Positions 8,247-17,810 of a stretch of 64,000 bases of DNA are shown here, one piece after another. The DNA lies in the NCBI RefSeq assembly GCF_014651715.1, contig NZ_BMXK01000003.1, positions 124,001 through 188,000 of the forward strand. Reading direction: 5' to 3'. The notes under the pieces were generated by a model, which was given only the letters and a program-made list of their open reading frames with translations, was not told the origin of the DNA and did no database searches. Made by a program: the position numbers and the translations under genes. Source of the DNA: Zhihengliuella salsuginis (GTDB lineage: Bacteria; Actinomycetota; Actinomycetes; Actinomycetales; Micrococcaceae). Numbering within the stretch: the first letter of the stretch is position 1; each line of letters begins with the position of its first letter.

Positions 8247-8723
8247 ATGAAACCGACATCGATGAAGCCTCTGGTGACCTGCCTCTGGTTCGACGGGACG
8301 GCCCGTCAGGCCGCCGCGTTCTACGCCTCCGTCTTCCCCGACGCCCGCGTCGGCGATGCGATCGCGGGTGACGAGCGGGGCGGCGAGCCGCTGACCGTCG
8401 ACTTCGAGATCGGCGGCACCCGGTTCGTGGGGCTCAACGGCGGGGACCAGTTCTCCTTCGACGAGGCGGTGTCCTTCCAGATCCTCTGCGAGACGCAGGA
8501 GGAGATCGACTACTACTGGGACGCCCTGGCCGATGGCGGCGAGGAGGGGCGGTGCGGCTGGCTCAAGGACCGGTTCGGCGTCTCCTGGCAGGTGGTCCCG
8601 CGCCGCCTGATCGAGCTGTTCGGCGACGACGACCCGGACGTGCGCCGGCGCGTGACAGAGGCCTTCATGCCGATGGGCAGGCTGGATCTCGCGGCGATCG
8701 AGGCGGCGGCCGCGGCCTCCTGA
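8247..8723 (+). CDS. VOC/PhnB-like family protein (3-demethylubiquinone methyltransferase-like fold)
   Basis: The protein of 158 residues fits the PhnB-type VOC family (PF06983): KPLVTCLWFDGTARQAAAFYASVFPDA at the start, a central FEIGGTRFVGLNGG strand, SFQILCETQEEIDYYWDAL, GRCGWLKDRFGVSWQVVP and the closing (T)EAFMPMGRLDLAAIEAA. The name methyltransferase used for this family is historical; it has the glyoxalase fold and no SAM motif. The substrate is unknown. ATG 8247 or ATG 8262 could start translation. It has no operon partner and precedes clpB by 140 nt. Confidence 0.85.
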   Translation: MKPTSMKPLVTCLWFDGTARQAAAFYASVFPDARVGDAIAGDERGGEPLTVDFEIGGTRFVGLNGGDQFSFDEAVSFQILCETQEEIDYYWDALADGGEEGRCGWLKDRFGVSWQVVPRRLIELFGDDDPDVRRRVTEAFMPMGRLDLAAIEAAAAAS

Positions 8724-8806
8724 CGGCCGGCCCGGCGCGCGTCTGACGAGGCGCCGTACGCCGCGCGGAAGCCCCTCCTGGCGGGAATAGAACTTCCCTC
8801 TGCAAA

Positions 8807-8827
8807 GTTGAGTTAGGTAGACTCAAG
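8807..8827 (+). promoter_or_regulatory. HAIR operator for HspR upstream of clpB
   Basis: GTTGAGT, a 7-nt spacer (TAGGTAG) and ACTCAAG form the HspR-associated inverted repeat; the recalled consensus is CTTGAGT-N7-ACTCAAG, so one base differs. It ends 36 nt before the clpB GTG start. A third half-site, TTTGAGT at 8828-8834, directly abuts the right arm. Confidence 0.9.
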
Positions 8828-8863
8828 TTTGAGTGGTTCGTCCGCCAAGAGAAAGGACCGTCA

Positions 8864-11458
<2,595 letters not shown>

Positions 11459-11477
11459 CCGCGCCGGCGGCGGCCGT

Positions 11478-11516
11478 CGGGACCGCTGTCCGGTCGAGCG
11501 CCGGGCGGCGGTCCCG
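11478..11516. terminator. Possible terminator between clpB and the convergent gene
   Basis: A 9-bp perfect inverted repeat (CGGGACCGC at 11478-11486, complement at 11508-11516) surrounds a 21-nt GC-rich loop that could pair further. It lies between the clpB stop (11458) and the stop of the convergent gene (11523). No U tract is present, so confidence is moderate. Confidence 0.5.
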
Positions 11517-11522
11517 CCGAGG

Positions 11523-12125
11523 TCAGGACTCGGTCTCCTCGGCGGACTCGGCGGGCAGGAGCGTTCCGGTCGCGGTTTCGTCGGGGGATGTGACGGCCAG
11601 GAAGCAGTCGACCGAGCGGTCGCCGGCCTCCCACGAGCCGCCCGTCGGCTGACTGAACTGGTACTCCCACCGCTGGGAGGTCAGCACGTCGGTGTCGAGC
11701 TTGATCTGCTTGCAGGCCTCGGCGGCCTTCTCCGTGGTGTCCGGCTTGCCGGGGTAGGGGATGTCCGGGTCGAGGTCGGCGGTCCCGATGAACTGGGCCG
11801 TGTGGGGAGTCTCGCATTCGACGATCGTCGCCGGCTCGAGAGGGCTCGTGAACGACGTCAGGCAGTCGCCCACCACGAAGCTCGACGCCGGGGCGTCCGC
11901 GGCGATGATCCCGTCGATGCCGGGATCGGAATCGCGCACGACGTCGTCGCCCGCCTCAGGGGGTGCCTCGCCGCTGCTGCCGAGCCGGAACACCGCGTAG
12001 ACGACGAGCAGGACCACCGCGACGATCCCGACCAGCAGCCAGACGCGCGAGGGGCGTCGGGTCTGCGTTTCGGCGGGTATCGGAGGCTGGTAGGGAGAGG
12101 ACTCCGGTTCACGGGTGGGTTCCAC
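11523..12125 (-). CDS. Septum-formation family membrane protein
   Basis: This 200-residue protein has a Pro-rich cytoplasmic head, one membrane helix (about residues 28-50, WLLVGIVAVVLLVVYAVF) and an outside domain with spaced cysteines: VGDCLTSF, IVECETPHTAQF, EACKQI and VDCFLAV. The GDCL...V.C..PH pattern matches the septum formation (PF13845) family of actinobacteria, thought to act at the division septum or cell envelope; its biochemical role is not known. GTG 12125 is chosen because AGGAG lies 4 nt upstream; a TTG at 12140 is in frame but lacks a ribosome-binding site. Four cysteines outside suggest disulfides. Confidence 0.8.
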   Translation of the reverse strand: MEPTREPESSPYQPPIPAETQTRRPSRVWLLVGIVAVVLLVVYAVFRLGSSGEAPPEAGDDVVRDSDPGIDGIIAADAPASSFVVGDCLTSFTSPLEPATIVECETPHTAQFIGTADLDPDIPYPGKPDTTEKAAEACKQIKLDTDVLTSQRWEYQFSQPTGGSWEAGDRSVDCFLAVTSPDETATGTLLPAESAEETES

Positions 12126-12292
12126 GTAGCTCCTGCTCAAGCAGTTGGGACTCAGGCGGCGATTTCACTACCACCATATCGGTGCGGGTCGGCCTGCGGG
12201 CGCAGGATCGGCCATGTCGAGATAGGTCACATGCGGGCCGCGTTCACTGCTGAAACATGTTAACCTTGGAATACGAACGATCCAGTCACTTA

Positions 12293-12332
12293 ATCCGGAG
12301 CCTCCCTCGTGACTGAGGGACCAACTCCGGAT
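12293..12332 (+). promoter_or_regulatory. Nested inverted repeats in the DUF3073 leader
   Basis: ATCCGGAG (12293-12300) pairs perfectly with 12325-12332, and inside it CCCTC (12304-12308) pairs with GAGGG (12315-12319). The two-stem structure ends 10 nt before the GAAGGGGG ribosome-binding site of the DUF3073 gene. It could be an attenuator, RNA-binding site or stabilising stem; the function is not known. Confidence 0.5.
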
Positions 12333-12356
12333 CACTACCGCGAAGGGGGTCTCGCC

Positions 12357-12560
12357 ATGGGGCGCGGCCGTCAGAAGGCAAAAGCAACACGGCAGGCCCG
12401 GGACATCAAGTACTACTCCCCGGCCACTGATTTGTCTGCCCTCCAACGCGAGCTCGGTACCACCGGCCAGGCGGCGGAGCAGCACGACGATCCCTTTGAA
12501 TCGGAGTACGCGGACAAATACGCCGATGGCGACGATGAGGATGAGCGACGGTTCGGCTGA
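12357..12560 (+). CDS. DUF3073 small basic/acidic protein
   Basis: The 67-residue protein starts MGRGRQKAKATRQARDIKYYSP, the hallmark of DUF3073, a small conserved actinobacterial family. The N-terminal half is strongly basic, the C-terminal half strongly acidic (DDPFESEYADKYADGDDEDE), suggesting a nucleic-acid or ribosome-associated role, but none is proven. ATG 12357 follows GAAGGGGG at 8 nt. The upstream GTG 12309 in the same frame would add a segment not typical of the family and would start within the leader structure. The downstream sirtuin gene overlaps its last 20 nt in another frame. Confidence 0.9.
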   Translation: MGRGRQKAKATRQARDIKYYSPATDLSALQRELGTTGQAAEQHDDPFESEYADKYADGDDEDERRFG

Positions 12561-13557
12561 GAACGTCCTCGCGAACGGGGCCGGGAGTGGTGAAGCCACC
12601 CCCGGCCGCGGACGTTTAAGCAGTGCGGGTCCCGCCGCCGAGCTGGCCATCGACACGGCCCACAAGGCGGCCCTGCGTTCGATCGCCCGCGTCGTCGACG
12701 AGACGGCGGAGCCGCAGGATCCCGCGCGCGCGGAGGCCGGCATCTACAGCATGCTCGCCGCCGGCGACGTCCTGGTCATCACGGGCGCCGGCATCTCGAC
12801 GGACTCGGGCATCCCCGACTACCGCGGACCCAACGGGTCCCTCAAGCGGCACCGGCCGATGACCTACCAGGAGTTCAAGCACGACCCGGCGGCCCGCCAC
12901 CGCTACTGGGCCCGGAGCTTCGTCGGGTGGCGCCACATGCACACCGCCGCCCCGAACAGGGGCCACTACCTCCTCGCCGAATTCGAGCGGCACGGCCAGC
13001 TCAGCGGCATCGTGACCCAGAACGTCGACGGCCTGCACGTCGCCGCGGGCTCCGAGAACGTGATCCCGCTGCACGGCGACCTCTCGCTCGTGCGGTGCCT
13101 GAACTGCGGAAACGTCGAGTCGCGGCCGAATCTCGACGCCCGGCTCGTCGAAGCCAACCCCGGCTACCTGGAGCGCATCGAGCTCGACCCGTCGGCGGTG
13201 AACCCCGACGGCGATGTCACCCTCGAGGAGCGCCACGTGGACGCCTTCGTCATGGTCGGGTGCATCGTGTGCGGGAGCGTCGAGCTCAAGCCCGACGTCG
13301 TCTACTTCGGGGAGAACGTCCCGGCTGAACGCAAGAAGGCGGTCGCTGAACTGGAGGCCGCCTCGCGCGGGGTGCTCGTGGTCGGCTCCTCGCTCGCCGT
13401 CATGAGCGGCTACAAGATCGTGCTCGACGCGGTGCGCGAGTCCAAGCCGGTCGGCATCATCAACGGCGGGCCGAGCCGCGCCGACGCCAAGGCGGACTGG
13501 CGGTGGCGGGCCCGGGTCGGCACGGCCCTCGAGCGCCTGCGCAACGATCTGCTCTAG
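12541..13557 (+). CDS. Sir2-family NAD-dependent deacylase (sirtuin)
   Basis: The 338-residue protein carries the sirtuin core: GAGISTDSGIPDYRG near residue 82, TQNVDGLH near 158, catalytic His in PLHGDL near 177, a zinc site with CLNC and CIVC pairs, VYFGENVP, and GSSLAVMSG. It removes acetyl or other acyl groups from lysines with NAD; acetyl-CoA synthetase, encoded at 36.6-38.6 kb, is a classical sirtuin target in bacteria. The start is uncertain: ATG 12541 (immediately after GATGAGG) overlaps the DUF3073 stop by 20 nt, and ATG 12526 or 12535 are possible. A long hairpin lies 13 nt after the stop. Confidence 0.9.
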   Translation: MSDGSAENVLANGAGSGEATPGRGRLSSAGPAAELAIDTAHKAALRSIARVVDETAEPQDPARAEAGIYSMLAAGDVLVITGAGISTDSGIPDYRGPNGSLKRHRPMTYQEFKHDPAARHRYWARSFVGWRHMHTAAPNRGHYLLAEFERHGQLSGIVTQNVDGLHVAAGSENVIPLHGDLSLVRCLNCGNVESRPNLDARLVEANPGYLERIELDPSAVNPDGDVTLEERHVDAFVMVGCIVCGSVELKPDVVYFGENVPAERKKAVAELEAASRGVLVVGSSLAVMSGYKIVLDAVRESKPVGIINGGPSRADAKADWRWRARVGTALERLRNDLL

Positions 13558-14087
13558 CCCGTCCCGGACGACGACGGCGGCCGTTCCCCGTGCGGGGAGC
13601 GGCCGCCGTCGTCCAGCGGCCACACCGCCAGCACCTTCCGGTACCGGCTGTCGCCGTCGGGGCGCATGTCCACGAGGGCCGCCTCGGCGACTTCGAGGCG
13701 CTCGCCCGGATGCGGACGTCCCGTCGTGTGGCTGATGTGCGGGCGGTACCCGCCGAGGGCGTGCCGCGGCCCGGGCAGCCGGGTGCCGGCCTCCGGGTCA
13801 CCGGTCAGCGCCGCGTGCAGCTCCCGGTGCAGGGCCGACAGCGTCTCGGCCTCCGCGAGCAGGGAGACCGGCACCGAGCCCCCGCGGCCGAACCGGTCGT
13901 CGGCGCCCACCAGGGCGGTGCCCCGCCGGACCCGGGCCACGGCTCCGCCGGCCAGTCGTCGGATCAGCGCCGGCGGGCCGGCGGCGTCGAAGCGCAGCAG
14001 CGTCGCATGCAGCGGCCACTCGCGGCGGCCGAACCTGGTTCCGGCCGCCAGCGGGTGGACGAAGACCACCACCACGTAGGAGCCCAT
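13554..14087 (-). CDS. 2H phosphoesterase, 2'-5' RNA ligase family
   Basis: The 177-residue protein has the two HxT/HxS motifs of 2H phosphoesterases: PLHATLL near residue 27 and PHISHTT near residue 125, about 98 residues apart. The family includes LigT/ThpR-type 2'-5' RNA ligases and cyclic phosphodiesterases. ATG 14087 starts the first strand (GSYVVVVFVHP). The stop codon shares the CTAG tetranucleotide (13554-13557) with the stop of the convergent sirtuin gene. The last 19 codons are the low-complexity segment that also forms the terminator hairpin 13571-13612, so this tail is probably not part of the fold. Confidence 0.8.
   Translation of the reverse strand: MGSYVVVVFVHPLAAGTRFGRREWPLHATLLRFDAAGPPALIRRLAGGAVARVRRGTALVGADDRFGRGGSVPVSLLAEAETLSALHRELHAALTGDPEAGTRLPGPRHALGGYRPHISHTTGRPHPGERLEVAEAALVDMRPDGDSRYRKVLAVWPLDDGGRSPHGERPPSSSGTG
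13571..13612. terminator. Long terminator hairpin inside the 2H gene's 3' end
   Basis: A 19-bp stem (13571-13589 with 13594-13612; one G-U pair) closes a 4-nt GTGC loop. It begins 13 nt after the sirtuin stop, so it is well placed as that gene's terminator, yet it lies inside the coding end of the opposite-strand 2H gene. No U tract follows. Confidence 0.8.
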
Positions 14088-14129
14088 GGGCCCAGTGTCC
14101 CGCACGGGCCCGCCCTCCGGACAGACCGC

Positions 14130-14159
14130 GGGCCCGGCACCGTGCTCGGTGCCGGGCCC
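14130..14159. terminator. Terminator hairpin after purM
   Basis: GGGCCCGGCACCG (14130-14142) pairs perfectly with 14147-14159 around a TGCT loop: a 13-bp stem. It lies 18 nt beyond the purM stop on the minus strand and 43 nt upstream of the start of the 2H gene (14087), so it separates the purF-purM unit from that gene. Confidence 0.85.
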
Positions 14160-14177
14160 TGCGCGGGGCGGGCGGGA

Positions 14178-15320
14178 TCAGCCGGCGTAGGCGCCCTGCA
14201 TGAGGACGGCGCCGCCGTCGACGCCCTTGGCGCCCTGGACGAAGTCCGAGCCGGCCGTCGCGGCCTCGTCGGTGGCCTGTGAGACCGAGCCCATGACCCA
14301 GCTGGCGACGCCGCGCTCGTTGAGGCGGGCGACCGCCGCGTCGGCCGCGGAGGCCTCGACGATCGCGACCATGCCGACGCCCAGGTTCAGGGTCCGCTCG
14401 AGGTCGGCCTGCGGGACGCCGCCGAGCTGCCCGACCACGCGGAAGATCGCCGGCAGCTCCCACGTGCTGCGGTCGATGGTCGCCATGAGGCCCTGCGGCA
14501 GCACGCGCGCCAGGTTCGCGGCCAGGCCGCCGCCGGTGACGTGGCTGAAACCGTGCAGCGGGGCCGCGCCGTCGGTGTTGAGGGTCTTGACCAGATCGAG
14601 GCAGTCGGCCGCGTAGACCTTCGTCGGGACGAGCAGCTCCTCGCCGAGGGTCTTGCCGAGCTCGGAGACCTCGCGGTCCAGCGCCCAGCCGGCGTGGTTG
14701 ATGACCCGGCGGACCAGCGAGTAGCCGTTGGAGTGGATGCCGGAGGAGGCCATCGCGATGACGACGTCGCCCTCGGCCACGCGCTCCGGGCCGAGGACCG
14801 AATCGCCCTCGACGACGCCCGTTGCCGCGCCGGCGACGTCGTACTCGTGCTCGCCGAGCAGGCCCGGGTGCTCGGCGGTCTCGCCGCCGACCAGGGCGGT
14901 GCCGGCGATGGAGCAGGCCTCGGCGATGCCGCGGACGATGTCTGCGATGCGCTCCGGGACGACCTTGCCGCAGGCGATGTAGTCGGTCATGAAGAGCGGC
15001 TCGGCGCCGACCACGACGATGTCGTCGACGACCATGCCGACGAGGTCGTGGCCGATGGTGTGGTGGATGTCCATGGCCTGGGCGATCGCGACCTTGGTGC
15101 CGACGCCGTCCGTGGAGGTGGCCAGCAGGGGCTTCTTGTAGGTCAGCAGGCGCGAGGCGTCGAAGAGCCCGGCGAAGCCGCCGAAGCCGCCGAGGACCGA
15201 TTCGTTGTGGGTCGCCTTCACGGCGTCCTTCATCAGTTCGACGGCGCGGTCGCCCGCTTCGACGTCGACGCCTGCGGAGGCGTAGGTGATACCGGCGGAC
15301 TTGCTCTCAGGGGCGCTCAT
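14178..15320 (-). CDS. purM: Phosphoribosylformylglycinamidine cyclo-ligase
   Basis: PurM (380 residues) closes the imidazole ring, turning FGAM into AIR with ATP, in purine synthesis. The protein begins GITYASAGVDVEAGDRAVELMKDAV and shows the AIR-synthase motifs STDGVGTK near residue 68, VDDIVVVGAEPLFMTDYIA, and VGGETAEHPG near residue 145, with a GIHSNGYSLVR segment. ATG 15320 lies 39 nt after the purF stop, so purF and purM form one transcript, which ends in the hairpin at 14130-14159. The gene is full length. Confidence 0.97.
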   Translation of the reverse strand: MSAPESKSAGITYASAGVDVEAGDRAVELMKDAVKATHNESVLGGFGGFAGLFDASRLLTYKKPLLATSTDGVGTKVAIAQAMDIHHTIGHDLVGMVVDDIVVVGAEPLFMTDYIACGKVVPERIADIVRGIAEACSIAGTALVGGETAEHPGLLGEHEYDVAGAATGVVEGDSVLGPERVAEGDVVIAMASSGIHSNGYSLVRRVINHAGWALDREVSELGKTLGEELLVPTKVYAADCLDLVKTLNTDGAAPLHGFSHVTGGGLAANLARVLPQGLMATIDRSTWELPAIFRVVGQLGGVPQADLERTLNLGVGMVAIVEASAADAAVARLNERGVASWVMGSVSQATDEAATAGSDFVQGAKGVDGGAVLMQGAYAG

Positions 15321-15359
15321 GCGGCTTTCGGTTCCTTACGTCGTGGGGGTGGGAGCGTC

Positions 15360-16925
15360 TCAGGCGTGCGAGTTGGCGATGCGGTCGGCGTCCGTCAGGG
15401 ACTCCTCGAACTCGGCATCGGGCCCGGGGTCGCAGCCGCCCTCGGGGCCGTCGGCGGGGTCGGCCGGGTTCTCGAGCAGGTTCTTGCCCAGGCGGTTCGC
15501 CTCCGGCAGTTTGATCGGGTAGTCGCCCGTGAAGCAGGCGGTGCAGAGCCGCTCGCGCGGCTGCTCGGTCGCGCCGATCATCCCGTCCTCGGAGATGTAG
15601 GCGAGCGAGTCGGCGCCCACGGACTGGGTGATCTCCTCGATCGTGGCGCCGTTGGCGATCAGCTCGGCGCGCGAGGCGAAGTCGATGCCGTAGAAGCACG
15701 GCCACTTGATGGGCGGCGAGGAGATCTTCACGTGGATCGCGGCGGCGCCGGCCTCGCGCAGCATCCGTACGATCGCGCGCTGGGTGTTGCCGCGGACGAT
15801 CGAGTCGTCGACGACGATCACGCGCTTCCCCTTGATGATGGGCTCGAGCGCGTTGAGCTTGAGCTTGATGCCGAGCTGGCGCAGCGTCTGCGACGGCTGG
15901 ATGAATGTCCGTCCCACGTAGGCGTTCTTGACGAACCCGTGGGCGAACGGGATGCCCGATTCCTCGGCGTAGCCGATCGCGGCGGGGGTCCCGGACTCCG
16001 GGACGGGGATGACGATGTCCGCCTCGGCGTCGTTCTCGCGGGCGAGCTGCCGACCCATCTCGACGCGTGACTCGTAGACCGAGCGGCCGTTGATCGAGGC
16101 GTCCGGCCGGGCCAGGTACACGTACTCGAAGACGCAGCCGGCGCGCTTGGCCTCGGCGAAACGGCGGCTCCGCACGCCGTTCTCGTCGATCGCGATGAGC
16201 TCGCCGGGCTCGATCTCGCGGATGAAGCTGGCGCCCACGGTGGCGAGTGCGGGCTGCTCCGAGGCGACCACCCAGCCGCGGTCCAGCCGGCCGAGCACGA
16301 GCGGCCGCACGCCCTGCGGGTCGCGTGCGGCGTACAGGGTGCCCTCGTTCATGAAGACGAAGCTGAACGCGCCCTGGAGCTTGGGCAGCAGGGCCATGGC
16401 GGTGGACTCGAGCGTGGTGCCCTCGTGGCCGCGCAGCAGGGCCGTGACGAGGGCGGTGTCGGTGGTATTGCCCTGCGCCAGCTCGCCGCGCAGGTTCTCG
16501 CCCTGTTCTTCGCGGACCATGTCCATCAGTTCGGCCGAGTTGATGAGGTTGCCGTTGTGGGCGAGGGCGACCGTGCCGTCGCTCGTCGCGCCCAGGGTCG
16601 GCTGCGCGTTGGCCCAGTGGCTGGCGCCGGTGGTGGAGTACCGGCAGTGGCCCACGGCCATGTGCCCGGTCATCGCGTTCAGGGTGTTCTCGTCGAACAC
16701 CTGGGAGACCAGGCCCATGTCCTTGTAGACGTTGATCCGGTCGCCGTCGCTGGTGGCGATGCCCGCGGACTCCTGGCCGCGGTGCTGGATCGCGTACAGG
16801 CCGTAGTAGGCCAGTTTCGCGACGTCCTCGCCGGGTGCCCAGACTCCGAAGACACCGCACTCGTCCTGCGGCCCCTTTTCATCGGGCAGAAGATCATGAT
16901 TGAGCATTCCATCGCCTCGCGCCAT
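15360..16925 (-). CDS. purF: Amidophosphoribosyltransferase
   Basis: PurF (521 residues) makes phosphoribosylamine from PRPP and glutamine, the first committed step of purine synthesis. After a short propeptide the catalytic cysteine is in DECGVFGVWAPGED; an Ntn-type glutaminase follows, then the phosphoribosyltransferase domain with VIVVDDSIVRGNTQR near residue 365. Cysteines in RLCTACFTGDYP suggest the iron-sulfur cluster of the Bacillus-type enzyme. ATG 16925 (MARGDGML) is preferred to ATG 16934 because AGAGA then lies at a usable distance; both are open. A 40-residue acidic tail follows the last motif. Confidence 0.96.
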   Translation of the reverse strand: MARGDGMLNHDLLPDEKGPQDECGVFGVWAPGEDVAKLAYYGLYAIQHRGQESAGIATSDGDRINVYKDMGLVSQVFDENTLNAMTGHMAVGHCRYSTTGASHWANAQPTLGATSDGTVALAHNGNLINSAELMDMVREEQGENLRGELAQGNTTDTALVTALLRGHEGTTLESTAMALLPKLQGAFSFVFMNEGTLYAARDPQGVRPLVLGRLDRGWVVASEQPALATVGASFIREIEPGELIAIDENGVRSRRFAEAKRAGCVFEYVYLARPDASINGRSVYESRVEMGRQLARENDAEADIVIPVPESGTPAAIGYAEESGIPFAHGFVKNAYVGRTFIQPSQTLRQLGIKLKLNALEPIIKGKRVIVVDDSIVRGNTQRAIVRMLREAGAAAIHVKISSPPIKWPCFYGIDFASRAELIANGATIEEITQSVGADSLAYISEDGMIGATEQPRERLCTACFTGDYPIKLPEANRLGKNLLENPADPADGPEGGCDPGPDAEFEESLTDADRIANSHA

Positions 16926-17017
16926 GAGGCCCATTCTCTCACGTGCCGGCGGGTACTCGACGAGCCGGGTCCGGGTACGTGACGGACGTCTCTTCTGCTA
17001 CGCGATAGCTCCGTAAA

Positions 17018-17341
17018 CTAGGCTTCGGGGTCCGGGTCCGTGACATCGCGGCCCTGGATCTCCTCGGCCCGCATCGTCCGGGACTTCTTCAGCATGACCT
17101 TGTCGACCAGCAGGTAGGCCAGAGCGGCCAGGAACACCCCGGCGAGCCCGAAGAACACCATCAGGAACCCGGCGACGGCCCCGCGGGTGAACTCGGCGTG
17201 CGGTTCGCCCGAGTAGGCGGAGATCAGCGCCGCGAGGATGCCGACCGCGGCGCCGGCGCCGATGAAGGGCCAGAACCTGGGGGAGCGGCGCACCTCGACG
17301 TCGATGGAGGACGGGGTGGCCGGGGTCTCGTGCGAATCCAT
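17018..17341 (-). CDS. Small two-helix membrane protein, unknown function
   Basis: The 107-residue protein has two hydrophobic segments: WPFIGAGAAVGILAALISAY (about 24-44) and GAVAGFLMVFFGLAGVFLAALAYLLVD (about 54-80), with a short cytoplasmic acidic tail (EEIQGRDVTDPDPEA). It is a conserved neighbour of purF in related actinobacteria as far as I recall, but no function is known. ATG 17341 has no ribosome-binding site; TAGAAT (17353-17348) ends 6 nt upstream, so it is probably leaderless. The 3' end lies 93 nt before the purF start on the same strand. Confidence 0.75.
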   Translation of the reverse strand: MDSHETPATPSSIDVEVRRSPRFWPFIGAGAAVGILAALISAYSGEPHAEFTRGAVAGFLMVFFGLAGVFLAALAYLLVDKVMLKKSRTMRAEEIQGRDVTDPDPEA

Positions 17342-17347
17342 ACCTGA

Positions 17348-17353
17348 ATTCTA
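17348..17353 (-). promoter_or_regulatory. -10 box (TAGAAT) of the small membrane protein gene
   Basis: TAGAAT on the minus strand ends 6 nt before ATG 17341. Confidence 0.5.
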
Positions 17354-17392
17354 CCGAAGATAGAACACCTGCCGCACAGGGGCGGGGGCGGC

Positions 17393-17806
17393 TCAGACGA
17401 GCGGCAGCACCGCGCCCAGGTCGGCGCGGATGCCCGAGGCGGACACCGTCGGCGTGCCCTTCGCCGCGTCCCAGCTCAGCCGCCCGGTGGCGAGTGCGAG
17501 CCAGATCCCGGCCGGCATCTCGACGACGTTGGGCGGGGTCCCGCGCGTGTGCCGCGGCCCCTCGATGCACTGGGCGACGCCGAACGGCGGGACCCGGACC
17601 TCGACCGAGTCGCCCTCGGCGGCCTCGGACAGCTCCTCGAGCGCGTACCGCACCGCCGTCGCCAGCGTCCTGCGGTCCAGCGCGACCGCGTCGACCGCGG
17701 CCAGCACCTCGGCCTCGGGCGCCGCGGCATCCAAGCCCGCCTCGCGCAGCCACGCGCCCACGGCGGCGCTGCCGGCGTCGGGTGCGATCCGTCGTCGTAC
17801 TCCCAT
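17393..17806 (-). CDS. Sterol-carrier family protein
   Basis: The 137-residue protein has an N-terminal region predicted helical (APDAGSAAVGAWLREAGL... AAVDAVALDRRTLATAVRYALEEL), a central VPPFGVAQCIEGPRHTRGTPPNVVEMPAGIWLALATG, and a final SASGIRADLGAVLPLV. The GIWLALATGRLSWDAAKGT stretch resembles the SCP2-like end of actinobacterial sterol-carrier family proteins, which often lie near purF. The ligand is unknown; sterols are not expected. ATG 17806 starts 4 nt after the asparaginase stop, so they form an operon with asparaginase first. Confidence 0.75.
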   Translation of the reverse strand: MGVRRRIAPDAGSAAVGAWLREAGLDAAAPEAEVLAAVDAVALDRRTLATAVRYALEELSEAAEGDSVEVRVPPFGVAQCIEGPRHTRGTPPNVVEMPAGIWLALATGRLSWDAAKGTPTVSASGIRADLGAVLPLV

Positions 17807-17810
17807 GTGC

